DNA from: Paenibacillus chitinolyticus NBRC 15660
Lineage (GTDB): Bacteria > Bacillota > Bacilli > Paenibacillales > NBRC-103111
NCBI RefSeq assembly: GCF_000739915.1
Contig: NZ_BBJT01000003.1
Span: 186,001-250,000, forward strand
DNA length: 64,000 nt
Direction: 5' to 3'
The notes under the pieces were generated by a model that was not told the origin of the DNA, did not search any database, and saw nothing but the letters and a program-made list of their open reading frames with translations. Each line of letters starts with the position of its first letter. Positions within the stretch are counted from its first letter, which is position 1. A program made the translations under genes and the position numbers. This document shows, piece after piece, positions 46,785-55,302 of the stretch.

Positions 46785-48428
46785 GTGATGAACGCATGGA
46801 ACATTACTTATCAGGTAGCCCTGGCGGATTTTCTGGAAAGAACACGGCGGTTCAGTTTTCTCGTTACGCTCGGTTTAACGATTCTAGCAGCTTATCTGTT
46901 CGTGCCTCCCTCGGATGCCGGATACGTTACGCTGTATTTCGAAGAATTCCGGGGGATCTATAACTCGGCTTGGGTGGGCGGAACAACGGCGGTTTCGACC
47001 TCCTTGTTTTTATCCTTCTTCGGCTTCTTTCTGGTCCGAAACGGCATCGAGCGCGATAAAAGAACCCGTGTGGGCCAGATCATCGAAGGCTCCTCGCTGA
47101 AAAAATCCCATTATCTGCTCGGAAAAGCACTCAGCAATTTTCTGGTTTTGGCGGTGATTGCCGCCGTTGTCATTCCCGTCGCGATCTGTATGCAGTGGGT
47201 CCGGGGCGAAGACTACACGCTTCACCTGGGTGCTTATTTGGCCCCGTATCTGTTTGTTGTAATTCCTGCCCTGGCGGTTGTTTCAGCCATGGCCGTCCTG
47301 TTCGAAACCCGTCCGGTGCTCAGGAGTCCGTTCGGCATCGTGCTATATCTGCTTTTGTTTACCGGCGTTACGATGTCCACGCTGTATTCGGGCATGGGAA
47401 ACGACGTCATCACCAAGGCGATGCGCGAAAAGCTGCTGCTCACTCACGCCGATTATGAAGGTACATACGGGCAAGGAATTCTATTCCTGGAAAGTCCGCT
47501 TAAGCTATTCGTCTGGGACGGCATAAGCTGGACCTGGGACGTTGTGATCAAACAAGCGGCTCTGCTGCTTGTCGCGGTCCTGATCTGCCTGCTGGCCTCC
47601 CGCCTTTTCCGCGGCTTCAAGGAAAGCCCGGTCGTCGTCCAAGGGCCCAATGCCGGCACCGCCGCCGGTCAAACCGTACCGGCCCGTTCCCGCGGCGGCA
47701 GAGCGCCAGCCCCGGAGCAGGCGAAAAAAACGCCGGCGGAACCCGCTGCGGCGAAAAGTCCCGCCCTTGCATCGGCAGCCGGGCTGACGCCTGTGCGGGT
47801 GAACAACCGGTTTCTCCCCCTCGTCGGAGCGGAGTTCCGGCTTCAGTTCGCCGCTTTTCCACCCGGCTGGTATGTTGTGGCGGTGATTCTCGGTCTTCTG
47901 TGCCTGTTCCTTCCCTTTACGACGGCACTGAGATGGATTTGGCCGCTTGCCTGGATCTGGCCGATTTCACTCTGGTCTTCGATGGGCAATCGCGAATACC
48001 AGTACGGCACACTGTCCGTCCTCGCTTCGTCACCCGGCTATGTCAGAAGACAAATCCCTGCCGTGTGGCTGTCCGGTTTCCTGGCCGTGCTCCTTACAGG
48101 GAGCGGGATGCTCATCCGTTTTATCGTAACGGGCGATGTGGTCCATCTGATTTACGCTGTCGCGGCGGCGTTTTTCGTACCGAGTTTTGCCCTTGCTTTG
48201 GGCATATGGACGGAGTCCAAACGCCCCTTTGAACTTATTTACATGCTCCTGTGGTTCCTGGGTCCTTTCAACCAACTGTATTATGCGGATTTTATGGGCA
48301 CCGCAGTACCCGCCGGCTCCGCCAACCATCTTACTTCCGCTTCCCTGCTTATTATTGGCGTTCTTTTGGCGGCATCGGTTCTGCTTGTTTTGGCGACGTA
48401 TTCAAAACGGAAATTAAAGGTTAAATAA
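46785..48428 (+). CDS. ABC-2 type permease, large fused form
   Basis: This is the membrane partner of the preceding ATPase, with 547 residues. The N-terminal half has about six hydrophobic segments (residues 20-280). A hydrophilic Ala/Pro/Lys-rich linker follows (about 285-340), then a second hydrophobic half with about six segments (345-540). It therefore looks like two ABC-2 half-permeases joined by a flexible cytoplasmic linker. GTG 46785 is preferred, 8 nt after GGAGG; an ATG follows at 46788. It begins 13 nt after the ATPase stop, so the two are co-translated. The substrate is unknown. The tail KRKLKVK is cytoplasmic by charge. Confidence 0.85.
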   Translation: MMNAWNITYQVALADFLERTRRFSFLVTLGLTILAAYLFVPPSDAGYVTLYFEEFRGIYNSAWVGGTTAVSTSLFLSFFGFFLVRNGIERDKRTRVGQIIEGSSLKKSHYLLGKALSNFLVLAVIAAVVIPVAICMQWVRGEDYTLHLGAYLAPYLFVVIPALAVVSAMAVLFETRPVLRSPFGIVLYLLLFTGVTMSTLYSGMGNDVITKAMREKLLLTHADYEGTYGQGILFLESPLKLFVWDGISWTWDVVIKQAALLLVAVLICLLASRLFRGFKESPVVVQGPNAGTAAGQTVPARSRGGRAPAPEQAKKTPAEPAAAKSPALASAAGLTPVRVNNRFLPLVGAEFRLQFAAFPPGWYVVAVILGLLCLFLPFTTALRWIWPLAWIWPISLWSSMGNREYQYGTLSVLASSPGYVRRQIPAVWLSGFLAVLLTGSGMLIRFIVTGDVVHLIYAVAAAFFVPSFALALGIWTESKRPFELIYMLLWFLGPFNQLYYADFMGTAVPAGSANHLTSASLLIIGVLLAASVLLVLATYSKRKLKVK

Positions 48429-48525
48429 AATTGTTAACCTCACCCATATTTTGAAGGGGTATCCTTTTGGAGGTCGTCTAAGGGTTAAGAAAATAAAAAG
48501 AAGTAAGTGAAGGAGGCGTTTGAAA

Positions 48526-48765
48526 ATGGCCGCATATATTTTCCGGTTTTTAAAGCCGTTTGTTCTGCTGGGAGTCATTCTTGGGGTTATCGTGTTTATT
48601 TTGAACGTGCTGGGTCTGGAAATTCCAATGGTCGTCGGAACTACGACCTACCGCGGTACAGAGGCTGCCATCATGGAGCTGATCGGAATTCCGGTCGCCC
48701 TCGTACTGTTGGGTACTATCATCGGGTCAATCGCTTATATGTCCAACAACAGCCAAAAATACTAG
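48526..48765 (+). CDS. Small membrane protein of unknown function
   Basis: This protein of 79 residues starts at ATG 48526, which has AGGAGG 9 nt upstream; an in-frame TTG at 48520 is too close. It has two clear transmembrane stretches (about residues 10-30 and 52-72) joined by a loop with the Thr-rich GTTTYRGTEAA. It is encoded about 100 nt after the ABC permease and just before a terminator, so it is probably the last gene of that transporter operon. It could be an accessory or immunity-type subunit. I do not recognise a family. Confidence 0.7.
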   Translation: MAAYIFRFLKPFVLLGVILGVIVFILNVLGLEIPMVVGTTTYRGTEAAIMELIGIPVALVLLGTIIGSIAYMSNNSQKY

Positions 48766-48788
48766 ACACCGCCTCTCAAAGTTGGTGG

Positions 48789-48819
48789 CAAAAAAAAGCC
48801 TGGGAACCAGGCTTTTTTT
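48789..48819. terminator. Bidirectional intrinsic terminator
   Basis: GCCTGG/CCAGGC is flanked by A-run and T-run, so it can serve both the rightward ABC operon and the leftward hydrolase gene. Confidence 0.85.
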
Positions 48820-48826
48820 GTTTGTT

Positions 48827-50473
48827 TTATTTTGGGACCGACGCGCTGCCGTTGATCCAAGCCGCGATATCTGCGATAACGGTCTCCGGTACACTCGCGG
48901 GAATTTTGTAATTCCCAATGCCGTTCTCCAATTTGCCTTCCGTAAACAAATGCGTCAACTTCGGGTACGTTTTATAAGTCACGGCCGGGTTCCCCGCGTA
49001 TACTTCCTTCCACCCCTTCAGGCTCGCCAGCGGCACCTGGAAATCTTCTTCTCCCTGCAGTACCAGCATAGCGGCGCTGCGGAGTTTGGCTTCATCGGCC
49101 GGTGAATAACCGCGGATATCGTGCCACCAGTAAGGATTCGGCGGCAGCTCGAAAGCGGCTGGAGGCGACTTTGGATCGAATGAATCGGCCTTCACCAGCT
49201 CCAATTGCTTACGGTAATAGGCCAGCTGTTCTTTCGGAATCATCCCGCCGAGTTCTTCGTGCTCGTAAGAATCGATCTCCGTATAGCGAGGATCGGCTCC
49301 AGCCAGCACCACAGCTCCTTTGATAAGCGAGTCCGTGTCCTTTGCCAGCAGCCGCGGTATCATCCAGCCCCCTCGGCTGTGGCCTGCCGCGTATATTCGG
49401 CCGGGGTCGACGTCCGGATCTACACGGGCCGCCTTGACCGCCTCAAGTACCGGTTCCACGAACTCGTCTCCGATCGTATAATGACTGTTAAGCTGCGCGA
49501 AATGCTCCCGGGTCGTTTTGTCCATCCGGAGTGTCGCTACCTGGTCGTTTGCCAATCCGACGGCGAGATCCCGGAACGGCTTTTGGGCGAACACCGTGCT
49601 GTCCCGGTCCAGTTCCCCGTCGCCCTGCAAGAGAATCACCAGCGGAAACGGACCCTTTCCGGCCGGAACGGTTAAGGTGCCTTCCACGGCATGATCGCCG
49701 GTCCCGATAACCATTCTGCGCTCCTTATAAGCGTCGGGCTTGTCGTACGAAGGCCGCTGGTACCCTTCAAAAGCCATTCCGGCATAAAAATCGTCCACGC
49801 AGCCGTCTTTGTCGAACCGGATCTCCAGATCAAAATTCATCTTCGGGCTTTCAGAGGTGAGGATGACAGTCCGGTGGACTGCGTTGCTCTCGATCCGTTC
49901 TCGGGTGATCGGAAACTGTGCAAGCTGTTTGACCAGCTGGACCGTCCCTTCCGGAAGTCCGGCTTCCTTGAATGCATCGTTCGTCAGGGCGTCCGTGCCT
50001 GCACGGTTGTTTTTTTGAAGCTGCGTCACAAAGGCTCGGGCTCTTGCGGCGAGATCACGGGCGGGAATCTCCAGCTTTCCGCCGCACCAAGCCGCTTCAA
50101 TGCCAAACGCTTTAACGGCAGTTTCCCGTTTAATATAGGCGGTGCTGTCAAGCAGGATCACTTCATCCGGTGCTAAAGATATGCCTTCCAGGTCGGCCGC
50201 CGGCATACCGGATTTCGCAAGAACGAAACTAAGAATATGCTTGTCTTTGGCGGCGGTTACGGTCCGCTTGGCTTCGTCCCAATGAATGGGAATGCCTACC
50301 CATTCGCAAAGCGCGCGAAGCGGCAAGTAGTCTTCTCCGGCAGCCGAAGCCTGTGAAGCGAGTGTCTGCGGGATTTTTCCGTCCTGGGAAGCCATGGCGG
50401 CTGCAGGCATGCAGCTGCCGATAATGGCGGCTGACAAGAAGATAGTAAGCATACGCGGTGGTTGTGATTTCAT
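48827..50473 (-). CDS. Secreted alpha/beta hydrolase with N-terminal stalk-like domain
   Basis: This is a probable extracellular serine hydrolase/esterase of about 548 residues from ATG 50473, where a signal peptide (MKSQPPRMLTIFLSAAIIG) starts and an AGGGG site lies upstream. Domain 1 (about 30-130) has YLPLRALCEWVGIPIHWD, the pattern of copper-amine-oxidase-like stalk domains common in secreted Paenibacillus proteins. Domain 2 (about 140-240) resembles DUF3887-type folds that precede such hydrolases. Domain 3 (about 255-548) is an alpha/beta hydrolase with nucleophile Ser in AAGHSRGGWM, a late Asp in QGEEDFQVPL and His in KLTHLF. The gene stands alone and ends at a shared terminator. The substrate is unknown; an acyl-peptidase or esterase role is likely from the family. 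Confidence 0.82.
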   Translation of the reverse strand: MKSQPPRMLTIFLSAAIIGSCMPAAAMASQDGKIPQTLASQASAAGEDYLPLRALCEWVGIPIHWDEAKRTVTAAKDKHILSFVLAKSGMPAADLEGISLAPDEVILLDSTAYIKRETAVKAFGIEAAWCGGKLEIPARDLAARARAFVTQLQKNNRAGTDALTNDAFKEAGLPEGTVQLVKQLAQFPITRERIESNAVHRTVILTSESPKMNFDLEIRFDKDGCVDDFYAGMAFEGYQRPSYDKPDAYKERRMVIGTGDHAVEGTLTVPAGKGPFPLVILLQGDGELDRDSTVFAQKPFRDLAVGLANDQVATLRMDKTTREHFAQLNSHYTIGDEFVEPVLEAVKAARVDPDVDPGRIYAAGHSRGGWMIPRLLAKDTDSLIKGAVVLAGADPRYTEIDSYEHEELGGMIPKEQLAYYRKQLELVKADSFDPKSPPAAFELPPNPYWWHDIRGYSPADEAKLRSAAMLVLQGEEDFQVPLASLKGWKEVYAGNPAVTYKTYPKLTHLFTEGKLENGIGNYKIPASVPETVIADIAAWINGSASVPK

Positions 50474-50564
50474 CGCTGACTGTACCCCTTTACTGGTATC
50501 GTGTTGCTTCCAGTGTAACGGATTCCAGAGGCAGGTCCCATCGATTTCCATGACAAAATACTGG

Positions 50565-50592
50565 GGGCAGCTTACAAAATTGTAAGCTGCCC
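50565..50592. promoter_or_regulatory. Near-perfect inverted repeat upstream of the secreted hydrolase gene
   Basis: Arms GGGCAGCTTACAA and TTGTAAGCTGCCC are separated by only AA, and followed on the plus strand by CTTTT. It lies about 90 bp before the hydrolase start. It may be an operator for a dimeric repressor, or a plus-strand terminator-like hairpin. Confidence 0.5.
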
Positions 50593-50617
50593 TTTTGGGT
50601 CACTAAACAGCCAAAAA

Positions 50618-50639
50618 CCTGCCGGATAAAGCCGGCAGG
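50618..50639 (-). terminator. Intrinsic terminator of the tandem GNAT gene
   Basis: Perfect CCTGCCGG/CCGGCAGG arms are followed by TTTTTGG on the minus strand, 13 nt past the stop codon. Confidence 0.85.
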
Positions 50640-50651
50640 CTGCGAGACGAT

Positions 50652-51629
50652 TTATTCGAGGATTTTAAACATGCGGTAATAGCCCGGGACAGGCACATAA
50701 CCGAGCTTCCGGTTAATGGCAAGCATCGGCGCATTCTGGGAATCGTTGTTCGTCCGGATATAGCCGTAGCCCCGCTCTTTTGCCAAAGAGATAGACTTGC
50801 GTTTGAGCGCGAGAGCGATGCCTTTTCCCCTGTAATCCCCGTCCACACATGTATAGAGATTGTAAACGCTGTTGGTTTGCTTCATTTCATACAGCTCGGC
50901 GGCTCCGACCGGTTTGTCTCCGTCCAAAGCGAGCAGAAACAGCGACGGATCGAAGCTTTCCCGTTCCAGATTCTCTTTGCGCCACTGGCTGTACCACATA
51001 AATTCTCCCTCGGAGCCGGGAATGTCGGGGTGGGTTTTCCGGTAGAGCTCATAGACCCGCTTCTCCATCTCTTCTCCGGGAACTTGCGCCAGCGTGGTCA
51101 GCGTGATCCCTTCCGGCGTGTCTGCCGATCTGCCATCTGTCTCAGCCGCCAACCCGTCTAATTCGATGAGGGATTCAAACTGGTGACGGTCCCTGACAAA
51201 ACCGCGTCCTGACGCGTAAGCTTGAGAATCCCGATCGTTATCGCGGACTTCGCCTACGATTTTACTGGCTCCGTTTTCGTCCGCATAGGCATCCAGCTTC
51301 GCGTAAATTCCGCGTCCTATGCCGTTTTTCCTTTCCGCCGGATCGACGAGGACCTTTTGGTACAACGTACCCGGAGCCGTCCAGGGAGCCCGCCAGGAAC
51401 AGCCGTAGCCGATAATTTTACCCGATTCGTTTACGGCCACAAGACGCTGACGGTCATGACCGGTCAGTCTTCCGTTCTCGTCACGTGTCAACTCGCCCTT
51501 CTGCGGACTCGCGGCATCCTCTTCACGCATGCGCTGTACCGTAATCGGCTCGGAATAAAATGTGCTAAGCAAAACGGCCGTGCCTTCGTAGTCTTCAGGT
51601 ATACACATGTTTCGGATCGTAATAACCAT
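50652..51629 (-). CDS. Tandem GNAT family acetyltransferase
   Basis: This is an acetyl-CoA-dependent N-acetyltransferase of 325 residues made of two GNAT units. The N-terminal unit (about 1-165) has VDPAERKNGIGRGIYAKL, the acetyl-CoA pyrophosphate loop. The C-terminal unit (about 170-325) has VDGDYRGKGIALALKRKS and the closing INRKLGYVPVPGYY. Start is ATG 51629 with AAGGAG 7 nt upstream. It is monocistronic with its own terminator. Tandem GNAT proteins include mycothiol synthase-like and antibiotic-modifying enzymes; the substrate cannot be assigned here. Confidence 0.88.
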   Translation of the reverse strand: MVITIRNMCIPEDYEGTAVLLSTFYSEPITVQRMREEDAASPQKGELTRDENGRLTGHDRQRLVAVNESGKIIGYGCSWRAPWTAPGTLYQKVLVDPAERKNGIGRGIYAKLDAYADENGASKIVGEVRDNDRDSQAYASGRGFVRDRHQFESLIELDGLAAETDGRSADTPEGITLTTLAQVPGEEMEKRVYELYRKTHPDIPGSEGEFMWYSQWRKENLERESFDPSLFLLALDGDKPVGAAELYEMKQTNSVYNLYTCVDGDYRGKGIALALKRKSISLAKERGYGYIRTNNDSQNAPMLAINRKLGYVPVPGYYRMFKILE

Positions 51630-51735
51630 ACCATTTCTCCTTAATGACTATTTTCCCAAATCATACCACGGCCATCGGCAAAAAAACGGGTGAATTTGAT
51701 TTTACATAAAGTTTACTTAGGATGGGGGATTTCAT

Positions 51736-51773
51736 AAAAAAAGCCTCTCTTCCGGATGAAGAGAGACTTTTTG
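51736..51773 (-). terminator. Intrinsic terminator of the SDR gene
   Basis: The minus-strand RNA has AGUCUCUCUUC pairing with GAAGAGAGGCU, followed by a U-run; an A-run on the other side makes it potentially bidirectional. Confidence 0.8.
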
Positions 51774-51799
51774 CCTGATGGTACGGGGAGGCAATTTTC

Positions 51800-52552
51800 T
51801 TATTTAAACGAGGCGTACCCTTGGTCGACCATGACTACGCTGCCGTTAATGGCATCCGCTTCTTCCAGCGAAAGCAGGTAGACGGAGTTTGCTACCGTTT
51901 CCGGCTTCGTCAGCTCGCCGCCCATCACTTTCGCTTTCATGCTTTCGAGCATGCCGTTATCTTTGAAGCCTTGGATGATCGGTGTATCCACCGCGCCCGG
52001 CGCTATCGCAATGACACGGATGCCGTGAGGAGCAAGCTCGAGTGCCGCCGATTTCGACATCATGATAACGGCGCCTTTGGTCGCATGGTAGGCGAAGGTT
52101 CCGGGAGAAGCGAGGAAACCGAAAACCGAAGCGGTATTGATGATCACACCTTTGATGCCGAGCTCTTTCATCTTGTTCCCAGCGGCCATAATACCGTACG
52201 CGACCCCGTGCTGATTGACCGCGATCGTTTTGTGATACAAATCCATATTTTGAGTCAAAACGGGTCCGGCACCGCCGATTCCCGCATTGTTGAACATCAC
52301 GTCGATACGGCCGAACTTGGCAACCGCTTCATCCACGAGAGCTTGTACGCTTTCTTGACTGGAAACATCGACTTTGACAAAAATCGCCTCTCCGCCTTCT
52401 TTTTTTATGTGCTCTACGGTTTCCATACCGGCCGCTTCATTGAAGTCCGCTACGACGACCCGGTCGCCTTTGCGGGCAAATTTTAAACAAGTTTGACGGC
52501 CGATACCGCTTGCGCCGCCTGTGATTACTGCTACACGTTGAGTGGTTGTCAT
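51800..52552 (-). CDS. Short-chain dehydrogenase/reductase
   Basis: This is an NAD(P)-dependent oxidoreductase of 250 residues with classical SDR order: the cofactor loop TGGASGIGRQ (about residues 11-20), NNAGIG (about 89), catalytic Ser in TASVFG (about 141), Tyr and Lys in YHATKGAV (about 154 and 158), and PGAVDTP after the active site. An acidic Asp in VVVADFN at the end of the second strand favours NAD(H) over NADP(H). Start is ATG 52552 with GGAGG 10 nt upstream. It is transcribed divergently from a LysR regulator, which probably controls it. The substrate is unknown. Confidence 0.92.
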   Translation of the reverse strand: MTTTQRVAVITGGASGIGRQTCLKFARKGDRVVVADFNEAAGMETVEHIKKEGGEAIFVKVDVSSQESVQALVDEAVAKFGRIDVMFNNAGIGGAGPVLTQNMDLYHKTIAVNQHGVAYGIMAAGNKMKELGIKGVIINTASVFGFLASPGTFAYHATKGAVIMMSKSAALELAPHGIRVIAIAPGAVDTPIIQGFKDNGMLESMKAKVMGGELTKPETVANSVYLLSLEEADAINGSVVMVDQGYASFK

Positions 52553-52651
52553 ATAAATTCCGCCTCCAAAAAAATCTTGTCTGGTATATATGTCGGTGGT
52601 GTGCGCTTTGTCACACGTTGACCTTGATTAGATCGTATCATATACTCAAGA

Positions 52652-52696
52652 TTAATTATATTTCATATTAATTAACTAACCTTAACTTAAAGTTAA
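52652..52696. promoter_or_regulatory. Candidate LysR operator in the SDR-lysR divergent region
   Basis: A perfect 7-bp inverted repeat TTAACTT-A-AAGTTAA (52682-52696) sits just before the LysR ribosome site. A longer imperfect AT-rich palindrome lies at 52652-52675. Both suit an autoregulating LysR protein. Confidence 0.45.
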
Positions 52697-52714
52697 TATC
52701 AAGGAGTCGTTAAA

Positions 52715-53608
52715 ATGAATCTGGAACAGCTGGAATTCATCGTAGAGGTAGCCCGGGCGGGAACGTTGACCCAGGCTGCGCAAAATAAACATATGACAGT
52801 TGCGGGAATCAGCCGTTCGATATCTTTCCTGGAGAAAGAACTCGGCGTACGCATCTTCATCCGGTCGCGTACTGGGGCGGTTCCGACACCGGAGGGGCAA
52901 ATGATTCTCGGTAAAGCGTCGGCCATTCTAAGTCAGGTCCATCAGCTGCAAGCGGAGGCGAACAGCTACGGAAAGCTGCAAAACGCGAGGCTCCGCGTGG
53001 CCACGATCCCGGGTCCTGTCTCTCTGCTCGTCGATACGCTGACGGAACTTAAAAAAGATTTTCCCGGCATCCGGCTGGAAATGATCGAGAAAGGCACCAA
53101 AGAAATTATCGACGATGTGCGCCATAACCGCGTCGATATCGGATTTGTTTTGTTCCCGGATACGATTCTGGAAAACGCGTGCCTGCATGCCGAACCGCTT
53201 GTCGAAGGGCGCATGGTCGTCGGCGTGAGCCGGCATTCCGCATTGGCCGCGGCAAAATCACTTTCGCTGAACCAGTTGGCCGCTCATCAGCTTGTGCTTT
53301 ACCATGACGAGTATATTGCCCGCTTTATCGCCACGCTCGGCGATTCTGTGAACGTTCTGTTCACGAGCAACAATATCGACGCGATCATCAAAGCGGTCCG
53401 GGAGGGAATCGCCGTCACTCTCGGAACGGATTACACGTTTTACGGGAACCCGGATTACGAAAACGGCGATATTGTGATGGTTGACGCGGAGCTTCCGGGC
53501 GAGCAGCCCTCGTACCTTTGGTGCGTACATCCCAAAGAACAGCCCTACTCCCAAGCCGCCCATCTGTTCGTCAGTCGGCTCAAAATGCAGCTTAAAAGAC
53601 GGCGGTAG
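52715..53608 (+). CDS. LysR family transcriptional regulator
   Basis: This is a DNA-binding regulator of 297 residues with an N-terminal winged helix-turn-helix (about 1-60: FIVEVARAGTLTQAAQ, then VAGISRSISFLEKELGVRIF) and a C-terminal effector-binding domain of two Rossmann-like lobes (about 90-295). ATG 52715 follows AAGGAG by 8 nt. It is divergent from the SDR gene, the usual arrangement for a LysR protein and its target. It ends at a shared terminator with the MFS gene. The ligand is unknown. Confidence 0.92.
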   Translation: MNLEQLEFIVEVARAGTLTQAAQNKHMTVAGISRSISFLEKELGVRIFIRSRTGAVPTPEGQMILGKASAILSQVHQLQAEANSYGKLQNARLRVATIPGPVSLLVDTLTELKKDFPGIRLEMIEKGTKEIIDDVRHNRVDIGFVLFPDTILENACLHAEPLVEGRMVVGVSRHSALAAAKSLSLNQLAAHQLVLYHDEYIARFIATLGDSVNVLFTSNNIDAIIKAVREGIAVTLGTDYTFYGNPDYENGDIVMVDAELPGEQPSYLWCVHPKEQPYSQAAHLFVSRLKMQLKRRR

Positions 53609-53703
53609 GATCCCCGTACCCCGTACGATAAGAGACTTCCTGTTCAGCAGGACCATTCGCAAAGAGAATCAATCTTTCTTGAGGAAGTTCCGACTTTTCC
53701 GAG

Positions 53704-53738
53704 TAAAAAAAGACCTATGTCTATAGACATAGGTCTTT
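53704..53738. terminator. Bidirectional intrinsic terminator
   Basis: Perfect palindrome AAAGACCTATGTC-TATA-GACATAGGTCTTT lies between the convergent lysR and MFS genes. Confidence 0.85.
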
Positions 53739-53752
53739 CGGTGTATTTCGGT

Positions 53753-54997
53753 TTACTGCCGTTTGCGAAGAACGCGTCCGAACACGAACAGAATGGGCAG
53801 CAGCAGGACCGCCGCGGTCGTAAGCGACGCCCGGACGGACAGCCGGTTGCCGATCCAGCCTACGAACGGACCGCCCGCGGTTTGGCCGAGCGCATCGGAT
53901 TGGCTCATCATAGATAGCACCGTCGCCCTCGCCCGGCTCTCAATGTTGAGATTGAGCCAAGTTTCGAAAAGCGGGGCGCTCACCGTACCGATGACTCCTA
54001 CGGCGAGAAGGGAGACCAGAGCCCAGCCGAAATTCGGCGAGAAGGCAAACGACAGAACGGCTGCGATTCGCAGCGCCGTCAGCACGAACATGCTTTTGAA
54101 CACGATGCGTTCATCCGTCGTATCCAGCCGCTTCTCGGCGATCCACATCGCGAGCATGCTCAGCAGAATCGTCAGGACGGAGATGAGCCCGAACCAGAGG
54201 GCGGCGGATATGGGCAGTTCGGCCGGAAACTTGATTTCCTTCAAAAGATGCGCTTCCCACAGCCGGTCGTAGCCTTCGGATGCCGCCCCGCTGAATACGG
54301 TCACAGCCAACATCATCAGCAGGATGGGCCGGGAGGAAATCTCTCGGGCACCGGTGAGCCAGGTAGACTTGAGTTCCGTCCAAGGTCCGCTTCCCGGCGG
54401 CCTCTCTTGACGGACGAACTTGGTCTCCTTCATGTGCAGGAGAAGGTAAACCCCCAATACGGCATACAAGAGGCCGCCTGCCAGAAACGGCAAGTTCGCA
54501 GCCAGCGTAGAAAGTCCCACGCTGATTCCGATTCCGAACAAAGCCGCAGTCAGCGTCCACCTTTTCGCACGCATAAAGACCGGTCCCGCATGCTCTTCAC
54601 CGACTTCGTCGACGAACCAGGCGGTATCCGCGCCGCTGAGGAACGTTTCTCCGAATCCGCGGATAGCCTCGGAAATAAGCACCCAGACAAACAACGAGAT
54701 AACGGGCACGACCGCACCCGCCCCTATCACGCTGCCTTCCAGGAAAAAGCTGCCGCTCATCACGAACATCCCGAGGATGACCGATTTCCTGCGGCCGTAC
54801 GTATCCGCCACTACCCCGGTAATTCCTTCGAACAGGAGCACAGTCAGCTCCAGAACGGTTCCGACGAGCAGGAGCTGCAGCGGTGTCAGGCCCAGTGTCT
54901 GGATAAAATACACCGCATACGTTGTAAACATGACACTGTTGGCCAGTGCCAAGCCGAATTTTAATCTTAAATAAACTTGTGACGCGTGTACATTCAT
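53753..54997 (-). CDS. MFS efflux transporter with attenuator-like leader
   Basis: This is an integral membrane exporter of 414 residues with 12 predicted hydrophobic segments and the MFS loop GVVADTYGRRKSV after segment 2. It resembles drug-efflux MFS proteins of the macrolide/tetracycline exporter type. Start is ATG 54997 with AAAGGCGG upstream. It is preceded by a 24-codon leader peptide and an 11-bp inverted repeat that ends 5 nt before the ribosome site, an arrangement seen upstream of inducible resistance genes. The gene is monocistronic and ends at a shared terminator. The transported compound is unknown; an antibiotic role is inferred from the leader. Confidence 0.88.
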   Translation of the reverse strand: MNVHASQVYLRLKFGLALANSVMFTTYAVYFIQTLGLTPLQLLLVGTVLELTVLLFEGITGVVADTYGRRKSVILGMFVMSGSFFLEGSVIGAGAVVPVISLFVWVLISEAIRGFGETFLSGADTAWFVDEVGEEHAGPVFMRAKRWTLTAALFGIGISVGLSTLAANLPFLAGGLLYAVLGVYLLLHMKETKFVRQERPPGSGPWTELKSTWLTGAREISSRPILLMMLAVTVFSGAASEGYDRLWEAHLLKEIKFPAELPISAALWFGLISVLTILLSMLAMWIAEKRLDTTDERIVFKSMFVLTALRIAAVLSFAFSPNFGWALVSLLAVGVIGTVSAPLFETWLNLNIESRARATVLSMMSQSDALGQTAGGPFVGWIGNRLSVRASLTTAAVLLLPILFVFGRVLRKRQ

Positions 54998-55018
54998 GAA
55001 TAAGTCCGCCTTTCAGGC

Positions 55019-55083
55019 AGACGGCACGTCACGTTTTGTATCCACTTATCCGCTCATCGGCAAGCTTATCGCACGTGCCGTCT
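55019..55083 (-). promoter_or_regulatory. Inverted repeat linking leader peptide end and MFS ribosome site
   Basis: Perfect 11-bp arms AGACGGCACGT/ACGTGCCGTCT (55073-55083 and 55019-55029). The 5' arm is formed by the last codons of the leader peptide. The 3' arm ends 5 nt before the MFS Shine-Dalgarno (55007-55014), which can also join a small GCCT/AGGC stem. There is no U-run, so translational control is more likely than termination. Confidence 0.65.
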
Positions 55084-55140
55084 TCCCCACTTTTTGGTTT
55101 GTTCTTTTCTGCTCGGGGTTTCATTTGAGCTTTGTTGCAT
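55066..55140 (-). CDS. 24-codon leader peptide upstream of the MFS efflux gene
   Basis: This short frame starts at ATG 55140 and has a strong AGGAGGTG Shine-Dalgarno 6-7 nt upstream. It ends at TAA 55066, 68 nt before the MFS start. The peptide is very hydrophilic and basic, ending KKWGRRHVR. Arg-x-x-Arg or Arg-x-Arg type tails are known from leader peptides that stall on macrolides, and short leaders also precede tet and cat genes. A ribosome stalled on the final codons would cover one arm of the adjacent inverted repeat and could expose the MFS start region. The reading frame and ribosome site are seen; the mechanism is inference. Confidence 0.7.
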   Translation of the reverse strand: MQQSSNETPSRKEQTKKWGRRHVR

Positions 55141-55218
55141 GAACGACACCTCCTGAATAGATTGTGTTCTATTTTATAGGGCATTTAACCAAAAGTAAGG
55201 CTAAAGTTTGATTATAAT

Positions 55219-55250
55219 TAAAAAAGCCCGCCGGATTTAGGCGGACTTTT
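55219..55250 (-). terminator. Intrinsic terminator of the KGG-repeat protein gene
   Basis: The minus-strand RNA has GUCCGCC pairing with GGCGGGC, followed by a run of six U; about 55 nt past the stop codon. Confidence 0.8.
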
Positions 55251-55302
55251 TCCATAGCTTATATGATAAGGGGCGCTGCGTGTCCGATTGTCTACGGTTC
55301 GT

